Source: JBBRVW01 sp963784645
GTDB taxonomy: Bacteria > Actinomycetota > Actinomycetes > JACCUZ01
NCBI GenBank assembly: GCA_963784645.1
Contig: CAWARY010000015.1
Span: 558,001-622,000, forward strand
DNA: 64,000 nucleotides
Direction: 5' to 3'
This document shows positions 45,330 to 54,796 of the stretch, one piece after another. Positions within the stretch are counted from its first letter, which is position 1, and every line of letters starts with the position of its first letter. The notes beneath the pieces are model-generated. The model worked only from the letters and a program-made list of their open reading frames with translations, had not been told where the DNA came from and did no database searches. A program made the position numbers and the translations under genes.

Positions 45330-45833
45330 GTGAAGGACTCGGCCGGGTTCGACGCCTTCTACGCGGCGACCCAGCGGCGCGTCCAGCACCAGATGTACGC
45401 CATGACGAGCAACCTCGCCGACGCGCAGGAGCTCACTCAGGAGGCGTACGCCCGGGCGTGGCAGCGCTGGTCCACGGTCGCGACGTACGACGACCCCGAG
45501 GCGTGGGTCCGCACCGTCGCCTGGCGGCTGGCCGCCAGCCGCTGGCGCAAGGCGAAGAACGGCGTGACCGCGATGCTGCGGCACGGCCCGCCCGAGCACA
45601 CGCCGGAGCCGAGCATCGACAACGTCGCCCTCGTCGCCGCGCTCCGGGAGATCCCGGAGGCGCAGCGCCGGGCCATCGTCCTGCACCACCTCGCCGGCCT
45701 GTCCGTCGCCGAGGTCGCCCACGAGGTGGGAGCCCCTGAGGGCACGGTCAAGGCGCGCCTGTCGCGCGGCCGGGCCGCCCTCGCCGAGCTGCTCGCCGAC
45801 AACTCGCTCACGGAGGTGAGCCCCCATGCCTGA
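45330..45833 (+). CDS. SigE-family ECF RNA polymerase sigma factor
   Basis: 167 aa from GTG 45330, preceded by GGAGGGAGG. Sigma region 2 (FDAFYAATQRRVQHQMYAMT, DAQELTQEAYARAWQRW) and region 4 (ALREIPEAQRRAIVLHHLAG, VAHEVGAPEGTVKARLSRGRAAL) are present, with no region 3. It belongs to the actinobacterial SigE-family group of ECF factors. It overlaps the next gene by 8 bp, so that membrane protein is its likely regulator. The module sits between DUF6350 and sucD. Confidence 0.93.
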   Translation: MKDSAGFDAFYAATQRRVQHQMYAMTSNLADAQELTQEAYARAWQRWSTVATYDDPEAWVRTVAWRLAASRWRKAKNGVTAMLRHGPPEHTPEPSIDNVALVAALREIPEAQRRAIVLHHLAGLSVAEVAHEVGAPEGTVKARLSRGRAALAELLADNSLTEVSPHA

Positions 45834-46626
45834 GAACAACGACAAGCTGACCCTCACCCTGGACGCGCTGCGGTCCGACGTCGAGCGCAACCCGCTGGCC
45901 GACTCGCAGACCGTGCGCCGCCGCGGCGACCAGCGCACCCGCCGGCAGGCCGTCGGCGGTGCCCTCGCTGTCGTCGCCCTGGTCGCCGGAGCCGCCGGCC
46001 TCCTCGGCGGTGTCGGCGGCGACGACCGCGCCACCCAGCTGCCGGCCACCCAGACGCCGACCCCGACCCCGACGACGACAGCGACCGCGACCATCGCGGA
46101 CCAGCCGTTCGTCGGGGCCGACGACCTCACCGGCCTCGGGGACTACGACCAGACGGGCCCATTCCTGGACTCGGGGGAAGCGGTCACCGACGACCCGAAG
46201 GTCTGCGGGGTGCACCCGTCCGGCTGGGGGGCAGCCGAGGTGGTGTCGCGCCGCTACTACCAGGACGGCAGTGAGGCGAGGATCGACGAGTACGTGCTGC
46301 GCTTCGACGACCCGGGCCAGGCGACTGCGGCCCTGCTGCGCCCGCAGTCGGACCTGGCCGGCTGCCCGACGGTCGCCCGGGCGGACGGGACGGTCGACTC
46401 GCGGCACCGCACCAACGCGCCCGTCCCGGGAGCGGACACGAGCTCGCGGCTGTTCACGCCGACCGTCGCCTCGGAACCCGGCTACCAGGAGGTCGTGGCC
46501 GTCCCCGCCGCGGACACGATCGTCGTCGTGCTCGAGTGGCGGGCCTCCGGCAGCGGCCGCGCCGCAGCCGGCTGGACCTGGACCGCCGCCCAGGTGCAGG
46601 CCGCCCTCGACGCCGCCGTCGGCTAG
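45826..46626 (+). CDS. Single-pass membrane protein, probable anti-sigma partner or sensor
   Basis: 266 aa. Residues 1-45 are cytoplasmic and charged, then one membrane helix (AVGGALAVVALVAGAAGLL, near residue 46-65), a Thr/Pro linker and an extracellular domain of about 190 residues with two Cys (DPKVCGVHP, LAGCPTV). The pattern YVLRFDDPGQATAAL...DLAGCP followed by EVVAVPAADTIVVVLEW resembles the PknH-like extracellular sensor fold. No zinc anti-sigma HxxxCxxC motif is seen, so if it restrains the sigma factor it does so differently. The 8-bp overlap with the sigma gene indicates coupling. Confidence 0.75.
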   Translation: MPENNDKLTLTLDALRSDVERNPLADSQTVRRRGDQRTRRQAVGGALAVVALVAGAAGLLGGVGGDDRATQLPATQTPTPTPTTTATATIADQPFVGADDLTGLGDYDQTGPFLDSGEAVTDDPKVCGVHPSGWGAAEVVSRRYYQDGSEARIDEYVLRFDDPGQATAALLRPQSDLAGCPTVARADGTVDSRHRTNAPVPGADTSSRLFTPTVASEPGYQEVVAVPAADTIVVVLEWRASGSGRAAAGWTWTAAQVQAALDAAVG

Positions 46627-46828
46627 CGACCTCGCCGCTCGTCGCGCCCGGCACGACCAGCGAAGCGGCCCGCTGCGCGGCTGGATTCCGGCTGACGAGC
46701 GGTGTCACTTGGCTCCGTCGGTCTCACGAACGCGGGGTCAGCGGGTCGGCGGCTCGCCCGCTGGGCGCAGACTGGAGGCGCTCGCGGCGCGGTCGAGGGT
46801 CGACCCGCCGACGGGCGTCGAGGTGAGG

Positions 46829-48186
46829 ATGAGAGCCACCGCGGGCGACGTCCTGCAGTCCCGCGACGAGGGTCACCCGCCCTGTCCGCCCGGACGGCTG
46901 CGTCGGCTGACGAGCCGTCGGGACCTCCGCGCCGTGGTCGCCGTCGCCGCTGCTGCTGGCGCAGCGGCCGTGGCGCTGGCCGGCGGTGGGCCCGGTCTGC
47001 TCGCCGGCCATCGACCGGCGGCCACGCCGTCGGCGGCGGTCCACGCAGGGCGGCCGGACGTACCAGCCGGCGATCCGGCCAGCCGCCTGCTGACGTCCGC
47101 GCTGCTGCGACCCCGAGACGCCTACGGCGACGTCGCCGCGCGGCGAGGTGCTTCGGTGCGGGACTCCGCGTCGTTCCGCCGGCTGCACCGCTGCGACCCC
47201 GACCCGGGCAACGACGTCAGCGCCACCCGCACCCTGGCGGGCGCGGGCGGAGCGACGGTCACCCAGCGCGTGGTGGTGAACCTCGACACCCCGGCCGCGG
47301 AGGCGCTCTACGCCGAGCAGGTGCGGGCGCTGCGTGCCTGTCCTGGCGCCCAGCGCCGCGCAGCGACGTCCCGCGACGCTCCCAGCGGGGGACGTGCGCC
47401 TGTTCCAGGCCCCGGCTGCGGACGGCTCCAGCGCCGCGGTCGCGGTGGTCCGGGTCGGTGCGGTGGTGACCGAGGTCGTCCGACGACCCGGCGCCGGTGC
47501 CCCCGCCGAGGCGGCGACGCTCGCGGCGCTGGCGACCCGCGCCGTCCGCCGCCTGCGCTCCGCCCTCCCGTACGACACCGGCGCCGGTCCCTCGGCCGCC
47601 GCGTCCGCCGTCACGCGGATCCCCGCGGGGTTCCGGTTCGGCGGCGAGCAGCTCGCGACCGCGGGAGCCCGAGCAGGCGACGGACACCCGCGCCGCAGAC
47701 CGGCTGGCAGCCTGGGCGCTCGGCCCGTGCGGCGCCGCGACCAACACGACCGACGCCCTCCGGTCGGCGATGCTGACCGTGACCCGGTCCGGCCCGCTCG
47801 GCGTCCAGTCGATGCAGCTGGCCCTCTTCCCCGATGACGCCTCGGCCGCGCGGGCCTGGGCCGGGTTCCGGGAGGTGGTGGTGGCGTGCTCCCTCGGCCG
47901 GCCGAGGAGCGGCCCGAGCAGTCGGGGAAGTGCGGAGTTGTGGACCGCCGGGCCGCTGGCACTGGGGAGCAGAGGTCTGGTGGCAGTGGGCCGCTACCGC
48001 CTCGACGGCCGGCCGGTCAGCGGCAATGCACACGCGGCAGCCGTGCAGGTGGGCAACGCCGTGTATCTCCGGGTCGACTACCGCGACGGCCTGCCGGGTG
48101 AGCCGGACCCGGCAGCGGCCGCGTCGGTGCGCGCCGCCGCGGCCGACGTCGAGCGGGTCTGCGGGCTGGTCGGCGGCTGCGGTTGA
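46829..48186 (+). pseudogene. Frameshifted gene for a secreted/membrane twin-domain sensor protein
   Basis: Coding runs through three frames: 46829 to about 47350, then frame +1 to about 47665, then +1 again to 48186. Removing one C from CCC 47349-47351 and one G from GGG 47663-47665 restores one frame of 451 aa. That protein has an N-terminal membrane helix (LRAVVAVAAAAGAAAVALAG) and two copies of the domain of the preceding gene: TQRVVVNLDTPAAEALYAEQV...RACPG, and SMQLALFPDDASAARAWAGF...VVACS with AVQVGNAVYLRVDY. Either a recent pseudogene or two base-call errors. Its end lies 13 bp from the convergent sucD end. Confidence 0.75.
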
Positions 48187-48199
48187 CTGCCCCTGCGCG

Positions 48200-49084
48200 T
48201 CAGCGGGAGGTCATGAGCTCCCGCATGAGGCGGGCGGTCTCGGAGGGTGTCTTGCCGACCTTGACGCCGACGGCCTCGAGCGCGTCCTGCTTGGCCTGCG
48301 CGGTGCCCGACGAGCCGGACACGATCGCGCCGGCGTGGCCCATCGTCTTGCCCTCGGGGGCGGTGAAACCCGCGACGTAGCCGACGACCGGCTTGGTGAC
48401 GTGATCCTTGATGTACGCCGCCGCGCGCTCCTCGGCGTCGCCGCCGATCTCGCCGATCATGACGATCGCGTCGGTCTCGGGGTCGGCCTCGAACGCCTCG
48501 AGGCAGTCGATGTGCGTGGTGCCGATGACGGGATCGCCGCCGATGCCGACGGCGGTCGAGAAGCCGATGTCGCGCAGCTCGTACATCATCTGGTAGGTCA
48601 GGGTGCCGGACTTGGAGACCAGCCCGATGCGACCGGCCTTGGTGATGTCGGCCGGGATGATGCCGGCGTTCGACTTTCCTGGGCTGATGAGGCCGGGGCA
48701 GTTCGGGCCGATGATCCGTGTCGTGCCGGCGTTGACCGCGTGCTGGTAGAACGCCGCGGAGTCGTGCACCGGGATGCCCTCGGTGATGACGACGCACAGC
48801 GGTATCGCGGCGTCGACCGCCTCGAGGACGGCGTCCTTGGCGAAGGCCGGCGGCACGAAGGCCACCGACACGTCGGCGTCGGTCTCCTTCATCGCCTCGG
48901 ACACGGTCGCGAAGACCGGCACCGACGTGCCGTCGACGTCGACAGTGGTGCCGGCCTTGCGCGGGTTCACGCCGCCGACGACCTGCGCACCGGACGCGAC
49001 CATCCGCCGGGTGTGCTTGGTGCCCTCGGAGCCGGTGATGCCCTGGACGATGATCTTGGAGTTCTCGGTCAGCCAGATGGCCAT
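48200..49084 (-). CDS. sucD: Succinate-CoA ligase alpha subunit
   Basis: 294 aa. CoA-binding Rossmann domain (KIIVQGITGSEGTKHTRRMVASGAQVVGG in pieces), and the phosphorylated His in GHAGAIVSGSSGTAQAK near residue 246. Together with SucC it makes ATP or GTP from succinyl-CoA in the TCA cycle. It follows sucC by 30 bp. Confidence 0.97.
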   Translation of the reverse strand: MAIWLTENSKIIVQGITGSEGTKHTRRMVASGAQVVGGVNPRKAGTTVDVDGTSVPVFATVSEAMKETDADVSVAFVPPAFAKDAVLEAVDAAIPLCVVITEGIPVHDSAAFYQHAVNAGTTRIIGPNCPGLISPGKSNAGIIPADITKAGRIGLVSKSGTLTYQMMYELRDIGFSTAVGIGGDPVIGTTHIDCLEAFEADPETDAIVMIGEIGGDAEERAAAYIKDHVTKPVVGYVAGFTAPEGKTMGHAGAIVSGSSGTAQAKQDALEAVGVKVGKTPSETARLMRELMTSR

Positions 49085-49114
49085 GTCAGCAGTCCCTCGT
49101 CCCTCGTCCGTCGT

Positions 49115-50299
49115 CTACTTGGCAGCCAGCTCGGCCGCGCGGGCGGCGGCGCCGTCCATGGTGTCGACCTGCTCGAGCAGCGGCAGCGCGGCCTCGGTGA
49201 GGATGCGCCGGCCCTCGTCGGCGTTGTTGCCGTCCAGCCGCACGACGAGGGGGTGGGTGATCTCGTCGCCGCGCTCCTGCAGCAGCCCGAACGCCTGGAC
49301 GATGCCGTTGGCCACCGCGTCGCACGCGGTGATGCCGCCGAAGACGTTCACGAACACGGACTTCACGTCCGGGTCGCCGAGGATGATCTCGAGACCGTTC
49401 GCCATCACCTCGGCGGAGGCACCGCCGCCGATGTCGAGGAAGTTCGCGGGCTTGACGCCGCCCTGCGCCTCGCCGGCGTAGGCCACGACGTCAAGGGTCG
49501 ACATGACCAGGCCGGCGCCGTTGCCGATGATGCCGACGGCACCGTCCAGCTTGACGTAGTTGAGGTCCTTGGCCTTCGCCTTGGCCTCCAGCGGGTCGGC
49601 GGAGAACTCGTCCGCCAGCCCCGGGTGCTCGGTCTGGCGGAAGTCGGCGTTGCCGTCGAGGGTCACCTTGCCGTCGAGCGCGACGACGCGGCCGTCGGCG
49701 GTCTTCACCAGCGGGTTGACCTCGACCAGCGTCGCGTCCTCCGCGACGAAGACGTCCCAGAGCTTCACGATCGCGGCGGCGACCTGGTCGCGGATGTCCT
49801 CGGGGAAGCCCCCTTGCTCGGCGATCTCGCGCGCCTTCGCGTCGTCGATGCCCTCGAGCGCGTCGACGGCGATCCTGGCCAGCGCCTCCGGCTTCTCGAC
49901 AGCGAGCTGCTCGATCTCGACGCCGCCCTCGCGGGAGGCCATCGCGAGGTAGGTGCGGTTCGCGCGGTCCAGCAGCACCGAGAAGTAGTACTCCTCGGCG
50001 ATCGCGGCGGCCGGCGCGATCATCACCCGGTGGACGGTGTGCCCCTTGATGTCCATGCCGAGGATCTGCGAGGCGACCTGCTCGGCCTCCTCGACCGATG
50101 AGGCCAGCTTGACGCCGCCGGCCTTGCCGCGGCCGCCGACCTTGACCTGCGCCTTCACGACCACCTTGCCGCCGCCCTCGGGCAGCAGCCGCTCGGCGGC
50201 GGCGCGCGCCTCCTCCGGGGTCTCGGCGACGGCGCCGCCCAGCACGGGCACGCCGTGCTTCTCGAAGAGGTCGCGCGCCTGGTACTCGAAGAGATCCAC
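49115..50299 (-). CDS. sucC: Succinate-CoA ligase beta subunit
   Basis: 394 aa. N-terminal ATP-grasp domain (MDLFEYQARDLFEKHGVPV, VVKAQVKVGGRGKAGGVKLA) and C-terminal ligase domain (VNVFGGITACDAVANGIVQAF). It binds the nucleotide and, with SucD, closes the succinyl-CoA step. It opens the sucCD operon. The gap of 161 bp to the divergent secreted hydrolase gene serves both promoters. Confidence 0.97.
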   Translation of the reverse strand: MDLFEYQARDLFEKHGVPVLGGAVAETPEEARAAAERLLPEGGGKVVVKAQVKVGGRGKAGGVKLASSVEEAEQVASQILGMDIKGHTVHRVMIAPAAAIAEEYYFSVLLDRANRTYLAMASREGGVEIEQLAVEKPEALARIAVDALEGIDDAKAREIAEQGGFPEDIRDQVAAAIVKLWDVFVAEDATLVEVNPLVKTADGRVVALDGKVTLDGNADFRQTEHPGLADEFSADPLEAKAKAKDLNYVKLDGAVGIIGNGAGLVMSTLDVVAYAGEAQGGVKPANFLDIGGGASAEVMANGLEIILGDPDVKSVFVNVFGGITACDAVANGIVQAFGLLQERGDEITHPLVVRLDGNNADEGRRILTEAALPLLEQVDTMDGAAARAAELAAK

Positions 50300-50460
50300 G
50301 GTCAGTCCTCGCCTGTCTCGATCGGCTCCGGAAAGTGGTCGTCGCGGCCGGACCGGCGGTGCAGCGGCAGGCAGGAGCCGGTCACGGGTGCGGTACGCGA
50401 GCGTAACCGCAGCGTCCCGCGGCCGTTGAACCGGGCGAACCCACCACTTCGGAGGCCCTC

Positions 50461-52299
50461 GTGCGCCCGTCCCGTCCCGCCGTCCTCGGCGCAGCCGCGC
50501 TGGCCGCCGCCCTCACGGGTGCCCCGACCACCACCGTCGCCACCCCGGCCCAGGCCGCCACGACGGTCTCGGTGAGCAGCAAGAGCATCGACGTCACCGT
50601 CGGACCGGCCGGCAACCGCAAGGTCTGCACCGTCGTGTACGACCTGTACCGGCCGTCGACGGCGACGACGCGGCACCGCAAGCCGGCGATCCTCACGACC
50701 AACGGCTTCGGCGGCTCCAAGGACGACCAGGCCGACCTGGGCCGTGCCTTCGCGAGGCGTGGCTACGTCGTGCTGTCGTACTCGGGCCTGGGGTTCGGCG
50801 GCTCCGACTGCAAGATCACCCTCGACGACCCGGACTGGGACGGCCAGGCCGCGAAGCAGCTGGTGACCTACCTCGGCGGCGGGCGGCGGGCCACCGATGG
50901 CAGCCGGGTCACCTACGTCCGCCGGGACCGCGTCTCGCACGACGGCCGGCACCGCATGCACGACCCGCGGGTCGGCATGGTCGGCGGCTCGTACGGCGGC
51001 CAGGTGCAGTTCGCGGTCGCCGGCATCGACCCGCGCGTGGACACGATCGTCCCGATCATCACGTGGAACGACCTCTCCTACTCGCTCGCGCCCAACAACA
51101 CGAGCTTCACCAGCCCCGACGGCCAGGGGGTCCGGTACGGGACCCCGGGCAGCGAGAAGGTCGGCTGGACCTCGCTGTTCTTCGGCGTCGGGATCGCCGA
51201 CGGCATCCAGCACGCGTCGACCGACCCGACCCGCAACGTCGGCTGCCCGAACTTCGCGGACCAGGCCTGCGTCGCCAAGGCGCAGATGGACGCGCTCGGC
51301 TACCCGACGCAGGACACGCTCGACTTCGCGCGGCACGCCAGCGTCTCGTCGTACGTCGACAGGATCCGGATCCCGACCTTGCTCGTGCAGGGCGAGAACG
51401 ACACCCTCTTCACCCTGCAGGAGGCGGCGGCGACCTACCGTGCGCTCCGCTCCCAGGGCACGCCGGTCAAGATGATCTGGCAGTCCTGGGGCCACAGCGG
51501 CGGCGGGACGCCGGCGGCGGGCGAGCTCGACATGGCGCGCCCGCGCGCGAGCTACGAGGGACGCCGGATCAGCAACTGGTTCGACCACCACCTCAAGCAC
51601 AAGGACGTCGGCACCGGCCCGCGCTTCAGCTACTTCCGTGACTGGGTCGGCTACACCGGCATCGCCACCCCGGCCTACGGCACCGCGTCTGCCTACCCCG
51701 TCGGCCGCTCGCAGGACCTCTACCTCTCCGGCACCGACTCGCTGGTGACGTCGAAGGGCGCGGTGCTGCCGGGCAGCGTCGCCTACGCCAACGTGGCCGG
51801 GCCCGCCCCGACCAGCTTCAGCGAGGTCTCCGCGCTCCAGGGCTCCCCGGTTCCGGACGGCGTGACCCCGCCGTACGACACCCCGGGCACCTTCGCCGCC
51901 TGGAGCACCTCACCGCTCGCAGCACCGGTCGTGTCGGTCGGCGTCCCGACCCTGACGCTGCGACTGTCGTCGCCGCTCGTGGCGCAGACGCAGGCTGCCG
52001 GACCGGCCGGGCAGCTGCTGCTGTTCGCGAAGATCTACGACGTCGCGCCGGACGGCAGCAGGACGCTCGTGCACCGGCTGGTCTCGCCGACCCGCGTCGC
52101 CGACGTGACGAAGCCGGTGACCATCGAGCTCCCCGGTGTCGTGCACCGCTACGAGGCGGGACAGCGGCTCTCGGTCGTGGTGGCCGCCACCGACGCCGCG
52201 TACCGCAACAGCACCGCTGTTCAGCCGGTGTCCGTGCTCACCGGCCCGGGTGACCCGGGTGTCCTGCGGCTGCCGGTGCTCGACTCGTCGGTGTCGTAG
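50461..52299 (+). CDS. Secreted CocE/NonD-type S15 alpha/beta hydrolase
   Basis: 612 aa from GTG 50461. A Sec signal peptide ends near ATPAQAATT (residue 38). The catalytic domain has the nucleophile in GGSYGGQVQF, the Asp in QGENDTLF and the His in WGHSGGG. A C-terminal jelly-roll PepX_C domain (LSSPLVAQTQAAGPAGQLLLFAK, RLSVVVAATDAAYR) completes the family layout. It is an extracellular esterase or X-Pro dipeptidyl-peptidase-like enzyme; substrate is unknown. GGAGG lies just before the start. It is convergent with the B12 subunit gene, 18 bp apart. Confidence 0.9.
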   Translation: MRPSRPAVLGAAALAAALTGAPTTTVATPAQAATTVSVSSKSIDVTVGPAGNRKVCTVVYDLYRPSTATTRHRKPAILTTNGFGGSKDDQADLGRAFARRGYVVLSYSGLGFGGSDCKITLDDPDWDGQAAKQLVTYLGGGRRATDGSRVTYVRRDRVSHDGRHRMHDPRVGMVGGSYGGQVQFAVAGIDPRVDTIVPIITWNDLSYSLAPNNTSFTSPDGQGVRYGTPGSEKVGWTSLFFGVGIADGIQHASTDPTRNVGCPNFADQACVAKAQMDALGYPTQDTLDFARHASVSSYVDRIRIPTLLVQGENDTLFTLQEAAATYRALRSQGTPVKMIWQSWGHSGGGTPAAGELDMARPRASYEGRRISNWFDHHLKHKDVGTGPRFSYFRDWVGYTGIATPAYGTASAYPVGRSQDLYLSGTDSLVTSKGAVLPGSVAYANVAGPAPTSFSEVSALQGSPVPDGVTPPYDTPGTFAAWSTSPLAAPVVSVGVPTLTLRLSSPLVAQTQAAGPAGQLLLFAKIYDVAPDGSRTLVHRLVSPTRVADVTKPVTIELPGVVHRYEAGQRLSVVVAATDAAYRNSTAVQPVSVLTGPGDPGVLRLPVLDSSVS

Positions 52300-52317
52300 C
52301 CGGACTGCCGGGCGGTG

Positions 52318-52731
52318 TCAGGTTGCGGCGGCCGTGCCGAGGTTCTCGCGCACCCAGCCGATGATCTCGCCGGTCGTCGCGCCGGGTGTGAAGATCTTGG
52401 CCACGCCCATCTCGGTGAGCGCCGGCATGTCGGCCGCCGGCACGATGCCGCCGCCGAAGACCACGATGTCGCGGGCGTCGCGCTCGGCGAGGAGGTCGAT
52501 GACCTTCTGGAACAGCGTCATGTGGGCACCCGAGAGCACCGACATGCCGATCGCGTCGGCGTCCTCCTGGATCGCGGTCTCGACGATCTGCTCGGGGGTC
52601 TGGTGCAGACCGGTGTAGACGACCTCGACACCCGCGTCGCGCAACGCGCGAGCCACCACCTTGGCGCCGCGGTCGTGGCCGTCGAGCCCAGGCTTGGCGA
52701 CGACGACACGGACCGGCGCGGAGGTGCTCAC
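52318..52731 (-). CDS. Cobalamin-binding small subunit of acyl-CoA mutase
   Basis: 137 aa, a stand-alone B12-binding domain. The base-off/His-on motif DxHxxG is present as DGHDRG near residue 19, with KPGLDGHDRGAK and GLHQTPEQIV typical of mutase small subunits (IcmB, HcmB, MCM C-domain), and SVLSGAH and VFGGGIVP for the nucleotide tail. It carries adenosylcobalamin for the large subunit encoded at 16539-18119, which lacks this domain. The two genes are 34 kb apart. No other mutase part or G-protein chaperone (MeaB) is seen here. Confidence 0.93.
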   Translation of the reverse strand: MSTSAPVRVVVAKPGLDGHDRGAKVVARALRDAGVEVVYTGLHQTPEQIVETAIQEDADAIGMSVLSGAHMTLFQKVIDLLAERDARDIVVFGGGIVPAADMPALTEMGVAKIFTPGATTGEIIGWVRENLGTAAAT

Positions 52732-52867
52732 AACTGCGCAGCGTAGTCCCGGCGCGCCCGAGGCGTCCCACGGCCCGGGACGGGGTACTGGCGATTACGG
52801 TGCTGCGACAGGCCCGCTCAGGTGCGGGCCGCAGGCAACCGACGACAGGACTGTGGAGGTCGCACTG

Positions 52868-53806
52868 GTGCGTGAGCGCCTGGGTCGCGCGGGCAACGGC
52901 GTACGCCGGGGTGCCGGCAGCCTCCTGACGCCCACCGGTCTGCGCGGCGCCGCCGTCGAGGTCGGCTGGGTGGCGGCGCACGCGGCGCTCTACCCGCTCG
53001 GCGTGGTGAAGGACCGGGCGGGCGCCCGCACCGACGCCCGCCGGGACCTGGCCGGGCTGTCGCCTGTCCAGCGCGGGCTCGTGGTCGGCGACGTCGAGGC
53101 GGCCGGCACGCCGATCCTGCTGGTGCACGGCATGGTCGACAACCGCTCGATCTTCACCGTTCTGCGGCGGGCCCTGCGGCGGCGTGGGTTCTTCCAGGTG
53201 CTCGGCATCAACTACAGCCCGCTGACGCGCGACGTCCGGCTGGCGGCCACCCAGCTGGCGACCCGGGTCGAGCGGCTCTGCGAGGAGAGCGGCTTCGAAC
53301 GGATCCACGTGATCGGCCACAGCATGGGTGGCCTCATCGCGCGGTACTACGTGCAGCGGCTGGGTGGTGACGCCCGGGTGCACACCCTGGTCACCCTCGG
53401 CACCCCGCACGCCGGCACCCGGCACGCGTACCTCGTGCCGCACCGGTTGGCCCGCCAGCTGCGGCCGGGCAGCGACCTCGTCGCCGAGCTCGCCGAGACG
53501 GCGACCGGCTGCCGGACCCGTTTCCTCGCGGTGTGGAGCGACCTCGACCAGATGATCGTCCCGAAGCGAGCGGCGCGGATCGACCACCCCGACCTCGACG
53601 CCCGCAACGTCTTCGTGCGAGGTGTCGGCCACATGTCGCTGCCGATCCACCGGCAAGCGGTCCGCGAGATCGCGGCGACGCTGGCCCAGCTGGACCACCG
53701 GGGCGCGACCGTGACACCCGGCGTGACCCCGATCGCGAGCGACCGCCCCGGGCGCAGCCCCCGGCCGCCCGGAGCCTCCCGCGCGGCCCGTACCGCACAG
53801 TCCTGA
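52868..53806 (+). CDS. Lipase-like alpha/beta hydrolase
   Basis: 312 aa from GTG 52868, which has GGAGGT 7 nt upstream; GTG 52853 overlaps that sequence and is unlikely. The oxyanion/Gly motif LLVHGMVDNRS, the nucleophile elbow GHSMGG, and LGTPHAGT are those of class I.2-type triacylglycerol lipases and related esterases. The His is in VGHMSLP. The N-terminal 60 residues carry a weak hydrophobic segment (VGWVAAHAALYPLGVV) that may attach it to the membrane; no cleavable signal is clear. The C-terminus is a basic Pro-rich tail. Substrate unknown. Confidence 0.85.
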   Translation: MRERLGRAGNGVRRGAGSLLTPTGLRGAAVEVGWVAAHAALYPLGVVKDRAGARTDARRDLAGLSPVQRGLVVGDVEAAGTPILLVHGMVDNRSIFTVLRRALRRRGFFQVLGINYSPLTRDVRLAATQLATRVERLCEESGFERIHVIGHSMGGLIARYYVQRLGGDARVHTLVTLGTPHAGTRHAYLVPHRLARQLRPGSDLVAELAETATGCRTRFLAVWSDLDQMIVPKRAARIDHPDLDARNVFVRGVGHMSLPIHRQAVREIAATLAQLDHRGATVTPGVTPIASDRPGRSPRPPGASRAARTAQS

Positions 53807-53852
53807 CCGGCCCAGGGGCCGTCGGGCGGCCGGGGTGACCCTGCCGGCCCGA

Positions 53853-53868
53853 TGTGACCCATCTCACG
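53853..53868. promoter_or_regulatory. CRP/GlxR-type binding site
   Basis: TGTGA-CCCATC-TCACG matches the CRP/GlxR consensus TGTGA-N6-TCACA at nine of ten fixed positions. It is 208 bp upstream of the M23 peptidase start, in a 270-bp intergenic region. CRP-type control of cell-wall hydrolases is known in actinobacteria, for example rpf genes. Confidence 0.5.
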
Positions 53869-54076
53869 GACAGCCACCGCAGGTGGGGGGTTTCCGGACT
53901 TCCCGACCGGACAAACGCCTCAGGACGGGATGTCCCCCGCGGTCACGACTCGCACTGCGCGCGTGACTCTCGGTGGTTGAACAAGGTAGGGACACCGTGT
54001 CGGTTGGCCCGTCTAGTGATCCTTTCGTTATCGTCGCCGCGTCCCCCTGCCCCCGACGACGAGGCCAGATCTTCCC

Positions 54077-54796
54077 GTGCCACCTCGCCGCAACGGCGGA
54101 CGCCACCGCAAGCCCAGGCAGATCGGTGGTCCCGCCTACGTCACCGCCGCCACCCTGGCCGCCTTCACCGTGAGCGGTCTCAACGTGCCCGGCGCGATCG
54201 GCGCTGCCCACGAGTCCGGCACGGCCGGCGCCACGACCCAGCAGCTCCAGCAGGCGCGCACCATCGCCGCCGGCCAGCTGCGGCAGACCCTCGTCAAGCA
54301 GGACACCGAGCGCGCGACCCGCCTGCGGGCCGTGCGCACGTCCATGGTGCGGCAGGTCCACGACGCCGCCGAGGCGGAGCGCAAGGCTCGCGAGGCGGCC
54401 CGTCCCAAGTGGGTCATCCCGGTCGACCACTTCCGGCTCACCGCCGGCTTCGGCGACTACGGCCTGTGGGCCAGCTCGCACACCGGCCAGGACTTCGCCG
54501 CGCCGGAGGGGACCCCGATCCACGCGGTCGGCGACGGGAAGATCATCTTTGCCGGTTGGGACGGTGCCTACGGCAACAAGATCGCCATCGAGCACCCCGA
54601 CGGCACGGTCACCTGGTACGCCCACATGTCGGCCTTCCTCCGCACCGACGGCACCGTCAAGGCCGGCGACATCATCGGCCGCATCGGCTCCACGGGCAAC
54701 GTCACCGGCCCGCACCTGCACCTCGAGGTCCGCCCGCAGAACGGCGACCCCGTCCCGCCGCTCACCTGGCTGCGCCAGCACGGCATCGCGGTCTGA
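54077..54796 (+). CDS. M23 peptidoglycan endopeptidase
   Basis: 239 aa from GTG 54077. The N-terminus is basic and followed by a hydrophobic segment (AYVTAATLAAFTVSGLNV), a signal peptide or anchor. A coiled-coil stretch (LQQARTIAAGQLRQTLVKQ to EAERKAREAARP, residues 55-110) precedes the LytM domain: zinc ligands His135 and Asp139 in HTGQDFA, His215 in HLHLEV, catalytic His183 in WYAHMS. It cuts peptide cross-links in peptidoglycan outside the cell. The gene stands alone between convergent and same-strand neighbours; a CRP/GlxR-like site lies upstream. Confidence 0.92.
   Translation: MPPRRNGGRHRKPRQIGGPAYVTAATLAAFTVSGLNVPGAIGAAHESGTAGATTQQLQQARTIAAGQLRQTLVKQDTERATRLRAVRTSMVRQVHDAAEAERKAREAARPKWVIPVDHFRLTAGFGDYGLWASSHTGQDFAAPEGTPIHAVGDGKIIFAGWDGAYGNKIAIEHPDGTVTWYAHMSAFLRTDGTVKAGDIIGRIGSTGNVTGPHLHLEVRPQNGDPVPPLTWLRQHGIAV

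Noticed and set aside
47340..47360. Programmed +1 frameshifting in the broken sensor gene
   Set aside because: No stop codon or rare-codon slippery site in the zero frame near either shift, and both shifts fall in short C or G runs.
47334..47837. Separate small gene in the second frame
   Set aside because: Its N-terminus continues the reading of 46829-47350 and its C-terminus continues at 47665 in a third frame; it is the middle of one frameshifted gene.
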